From positions 92,452,264 through 92,516,263 of the forward strand of contig NC_088797.1 of the NCBI RefSeq assembly GCF_011386835.1: 64,000 nt of DNA, in the 5' to 3' direction. This document shows, in pieces, positions 60,790-64,000 of the stretch; positions within the stretch are counted from its first letter, which is position 1; each line of letters starts with the position of its first letter. This DNA is from Chrysemys picta bellii (Eukaryota > Chordata > Testudines > Emydidae). A program made the translations under genes and the position numbers. The notes under the pieces are model-generated. The model saw only the letters and a program-made list of their open reading frames with translations, ran no database searches and was not told the origin of the DNA.

Positions 60790-63080
60790 CTGGACCTTTT
60801 CTATGTAGCAAGAGCTTTCAAAAGGCAAACCAATCATGTCAGGTAGTATCTTCTTCCAGGAACAGTCCTGCTATGGAAAGGGTGACTCTAAGATGGGTTG
60901 TCATTATAATTTTTCCAAAAATGAAAGTGGAAAAAATCACAGCTCATAAGCTGGGCTCCTGCCATTAGCTACTGAAGTTCAAGAAATCAATTAACTGCTC
61001 TGGGCACCTTCTCTTTTTGCCACCCCAAACAAAGGGGGCAGGGATCAGTGGAATTTTCATTCTCTATATGCTCTCCAGTTTCCTTCAGTTTTTGCTCTTA
61101 GCTTCAGTGTCTGTGCTAGCAGTGCCATCAGAAGAAAGTGTCATTGACCCTTCCCCAGTACAAATACCAATGTAGATTGCCATATCTCTTTGTGGAAATG
61201 AAGTCCAACTATGAATGATATCTCCTGAAGCTATTACTGCCTGAAGGTTGCTGATGATCCTAAAAAGTGAGCCTTCACTCCCAGGCCCATCCATCATGCC
61301 ACATTTGGGAAGTAGGGGGAGGAAATAGATTTAATTTACATTAAACCCCGTGAATATAATTTATGCCACATTTCCTAAAAAACTTTTTTTATTATTAGTT
61401 ACTGAAATATGGTTAAGCATAGATCTCCAACTGAACTGTAATGAAGGTAATGTAACTATTCTTTTGGAAACCATCTGTGCATAACAAGCTACCATATAAT
61501 ATTAGCAAAATTCAATTTGTATCCAACAAAGCAGAGCCGCATTAAATCTCATACTGCAGGTAATTACTGGTCACTAGTGTGTAATTCATAGTCCCCCAGA
61601 GACCTGTAGTTTAGGTGCTTCTGAAATGCCTCTGCTACTATTTAGAAATGTCTTCTCTTCTAATTCCAAAGAGGTCTTTGTTCCTCTTTTAAACTGCCGC
61701 AGGCTGCAAGACCACTTTCCAGATTATCCTGCAAATCAAGAGTACTTGAGTATCTCCAAGTCAAATTCTTCCCTCATTTTATGTGTTGCAAGGACTATGC
61801 TTCTTGTGATTGTTTACACTTTTAGAAAGATTTCCCCCTATATACTGGGGATATATTTCTAAATATTATAGTTTTCTATAGCAGTGCAGATGCTGGTAAG
61901 AAAACCTTGGGAATACATTCTCACTTTGATGGCAATGTCTGAGCATAACTTTCAGTTAGCCTAAATAATAGTTATACACCTATCAGTGTGTAACCAAATA
62001 TGAAAATAATTGTTCATCTAAAACCAGTGAAATGTGCAACCTGAAAAAGCTTCAGCTGTAATGAAGTATGATTTTTTTTTAATCTAAGATACAGAATTAA
62101 TACAATTGCTGTAGAAGAAATGCATTCAGTGAAATTACAACTTTTTGGAAGAAGAAAGAAATGCAATCCCAGAGACACTTGGTTATGAAACACCATAAAT
62201 TTGAAGGCACAGACTGAAATAACATTAGAGGCAGCACTATGTACACTGCTATATAATTAGCTCATACAACAATTCACACCTGCTTTGGAAAAGGAAAACA
62301 TTTCCTACAGCCCACCATTTCACTTCAGTCCAACAACAAAGTTTTATAGGCGTTATTTATAGCTTCCTTTCCTCTACTCATTAAAAATAAGTTTTATGAT
62401 TTACTGTATAGGCTGGAAAAAATGTACCAACCACTTACAGTAATTCATACCTCTATTCCATCTGGTAGCATATAAACAGTACTTACTCTGGACTCCTGTA
62501 TCAAATATTTAGCTGCATTCACAGTGGATTCCAACTGAAAAGATTTAGCCTCGGGGAGGATATTACAGGAAAGAGAGATAGCTGTGTGTGCTCCTTCTGA
62601 CTGTTGTTATTTTAACGCTTTTAAAGTTAAAGATTTGGGGTCACATTGAAACAGTTTTTTCCAGGAACCCTGTTGGGCCCAGCAAGATAACAGGTATTTC
62701 TATCCAAAATTTCTGCTCTTTCCCTTACTCTGCTGGAAGCTTCTAAAATCATGCTGAGACTCCAGACACTTACTGCTAATATCACAGTAAATTTTAATTA
62801 AAAAAATCGTACTGCACATGATGCTCTGAAATCCTGCCAAGATTGTATGTAAGACCTGTGAATTACCTTTTGTTTAATGACAGTTATGGATATTATTTTA
62901 TAAAGAATGGATCAAAGGAAAATGCCAGGGTGCTTTTGATTCTTTTGTGTTTGGTGAATGATGCAAATTAATTCCAGTCTATTAGAAATGTCTTATTTTA
63001 AATATTTTATACAAAAGCTCTAAAAGAAAAATATTATGACTTTGTATTGATTATATTTATTTTTAACTATTCATATTTAT
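60790..63080. other. Intronic sequence, nothing recognised
   Basis: No exon or classified repeat. The 70-residue open frame at 61085-61297 on the minus strand has no splice sites or known motif. Confidence 0.5.
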
Positions 63081-63085
63081 TTGGA

Positions 63086-63320
63086 AGGCATTGTGGCCTT
63101 CTTGACAGAGCCCTGGATTGGGACTCAGGAGGCTTGGGTCTATTCCAGCTCTGCCACTTGTTTGACGAGCAATCTTGGGTAAGTCACTTCACTGCTTTTG
63201 CCTCAGTTTCCCCATCCATGTAACAGGGATAATGTTACTTGCCTCCTTGGTAAAGCCCTTTGACATCTATGGATGAAAAGCATTATATAAGAGCTAGGTA
63301 TTGCTATTATTGATACAGTA
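63086..63320 (+). mobile_element. Nearly full-length MIR-type CORE-SINE
   Basis: Reads TTGTGGCCTTCTTGACAGAG (tRNA-derived head with A box), GGGTCTATTCCAGCTCTGCC (B box), GTAAGTCACTTCACTGCTTT (core), CCTCAGTTTCCCCATCCATG and a 3' part with AAAGCCCTTTGACATCTATG. Order and spacing match the MIR consensus closely for an old element. Confidence 0.8.
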
Positions 63321-63755
63321 GATCTGAAATGATAGAGGACTGAATTATGTAACCAAAGCTATGATGTTATTTTTTTGCAATAGAGGGGTTTTATTTATTG
63401 TTATTGTCCCCATCATTACATATAAAGGGAATTAACACGAACAAGTGTTGGCAGTAATTGGTACAAATTAAACTGACCCTAACTTCTACTACCTGCACTC
63501 AGTAATGGGATGTATACTCTTCTGAAACTCAGGCTTAAATTAAAAAAAATAAAATAAAAAAAATCAACGTGAACAACATGTGTTGCACTGATTCCCTAAA
63601 ATTGTTAATCTTGGGCTGTGGTAAAGAGTAAGAGGGAGCAAATTTCAGTGCCAAGATCTTGCCACTGAAAATGCCCTGAAGCCAGGCCCCAGGAGTTCAG
63701 CCATGGGGGACAGACAGCAAGACGTGTACAAAATAATGTAACAGTCATAGCAGGG

Positions 63756-64000
63756 TGTGACAGGTTGGATCACAGAAACCCCCTTGGGAGCCACCATCTG
63801 ATGGGCCAAGACTACCCCTGCTCCTGTTTTCCCTGCCAGCTTAGGACTCCAGCACCCTGTCTTGCTGAGCCAGACACTCCCGTCTGCTCCAACACAGACC
63901 CAGGGTCTGAATTACTTGCCCCAAAGCTGCAGGTTTACCTGAAAACAGCTCACAGAAGTGTGCTTGTCTATAGCACTCAGATGCCCAACTCCCAATGGGG
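63756..64000 (+). mobile_element. LTR-like sequence cut by the window end
   Basis: Begins TGTGACAGGTTGGATCACAG and continues GC-richer than its flank (CCAGCACCCTGTCTTGCTGA, CCAAAGCTGCAGGTTTACCT). The TG start and sharp composition change suggest the 5' end of a reptile LTR. Its 3' end lies beyond 64000. Confidence 0.45.

Overview
This window is vertebrate nuclear DNA, almost entirely intronic and dense with transposable elements. The mix of repeats (CR1-type LINEs, a tRNA-headed SINE resembling the turtle Cry I family, Harbinger and hAT MITEs, Penelope-like fragments, MIR-type CORE-SINEs) points to a non-avian reptile, most likely a cryptodiran turtle. That assignment is an inference from repeat content, not from a database match.

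The only real host gene is on the minus strand. Two short exons, at 54927-54992 (upstream) and 46073-46147 (downstream), with canonical splice sites, encode consecutive pieces of cGMP-dependent protein kinase 1 (PRKG1): the end of cyclic-nucleotide-binding domain B and the helix leading into the kinase domain. They carry the cGMP-contacting Arg-Thr pair and the capping Tyr. Both exons are in phase 2 at each end. Positions 1-46072 are the next intron downstream, 46148-54926 is an 8.8 kb intron between them, and 54993-64000 is the upstream intron.

The downstream intron (1-46072) holds: an LTR-like block (9.0-9.8 kb); a truncated CR1 LINE (10.3-11.2 kb); a 258-bp perfect tandem duplication (13.1-13.6 kb); a LINE split by a 1-kb inverted-repeat element (18.1-20.1 kb); a retroelement gag relic with a zinc knuckle (23.1-23.6 kb); a Harbinger transposase pseudogene with a catalytic Asp-to-Asn change (26.0-27.5 kb); an unclassified 1.2-kb repeat (31.3-32.6 kb); several hAT MITEs with exact 8-bp target duplications; a minus-strand CR1 fragment (36.3-37.1 kb); and a composite repeat with tRNA-like segments (44.2-45.4 kb).

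The intron between the two exons holds a hAT MITE, a short Penelope-like insertion, a Ty3/gypsy reverse transcriptase relic, a head-to-head Penelope-like inverted repeat with a 13-bp target duplication and hammerhead-like cores, a 772-bp hAT element with an internal G-rich minisatellite, and a second copy of the 31-kb repeat family.

The upstream intron holds a cluster of Harbinger-type MITEs (58.4-60.7 kb) with a SINE nested in one, a full-length MIR-type SINE, and the start of an LTR-like sequence cut by the window edge. The most unusual items are the palindromic Penelope-like insertion, the nested element whose removal rejoins LINE coding sequence, the perfect tandem duplication and the inactivated Harbinger transposase. 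No conserved host gene other than PRKG1 could be supported.
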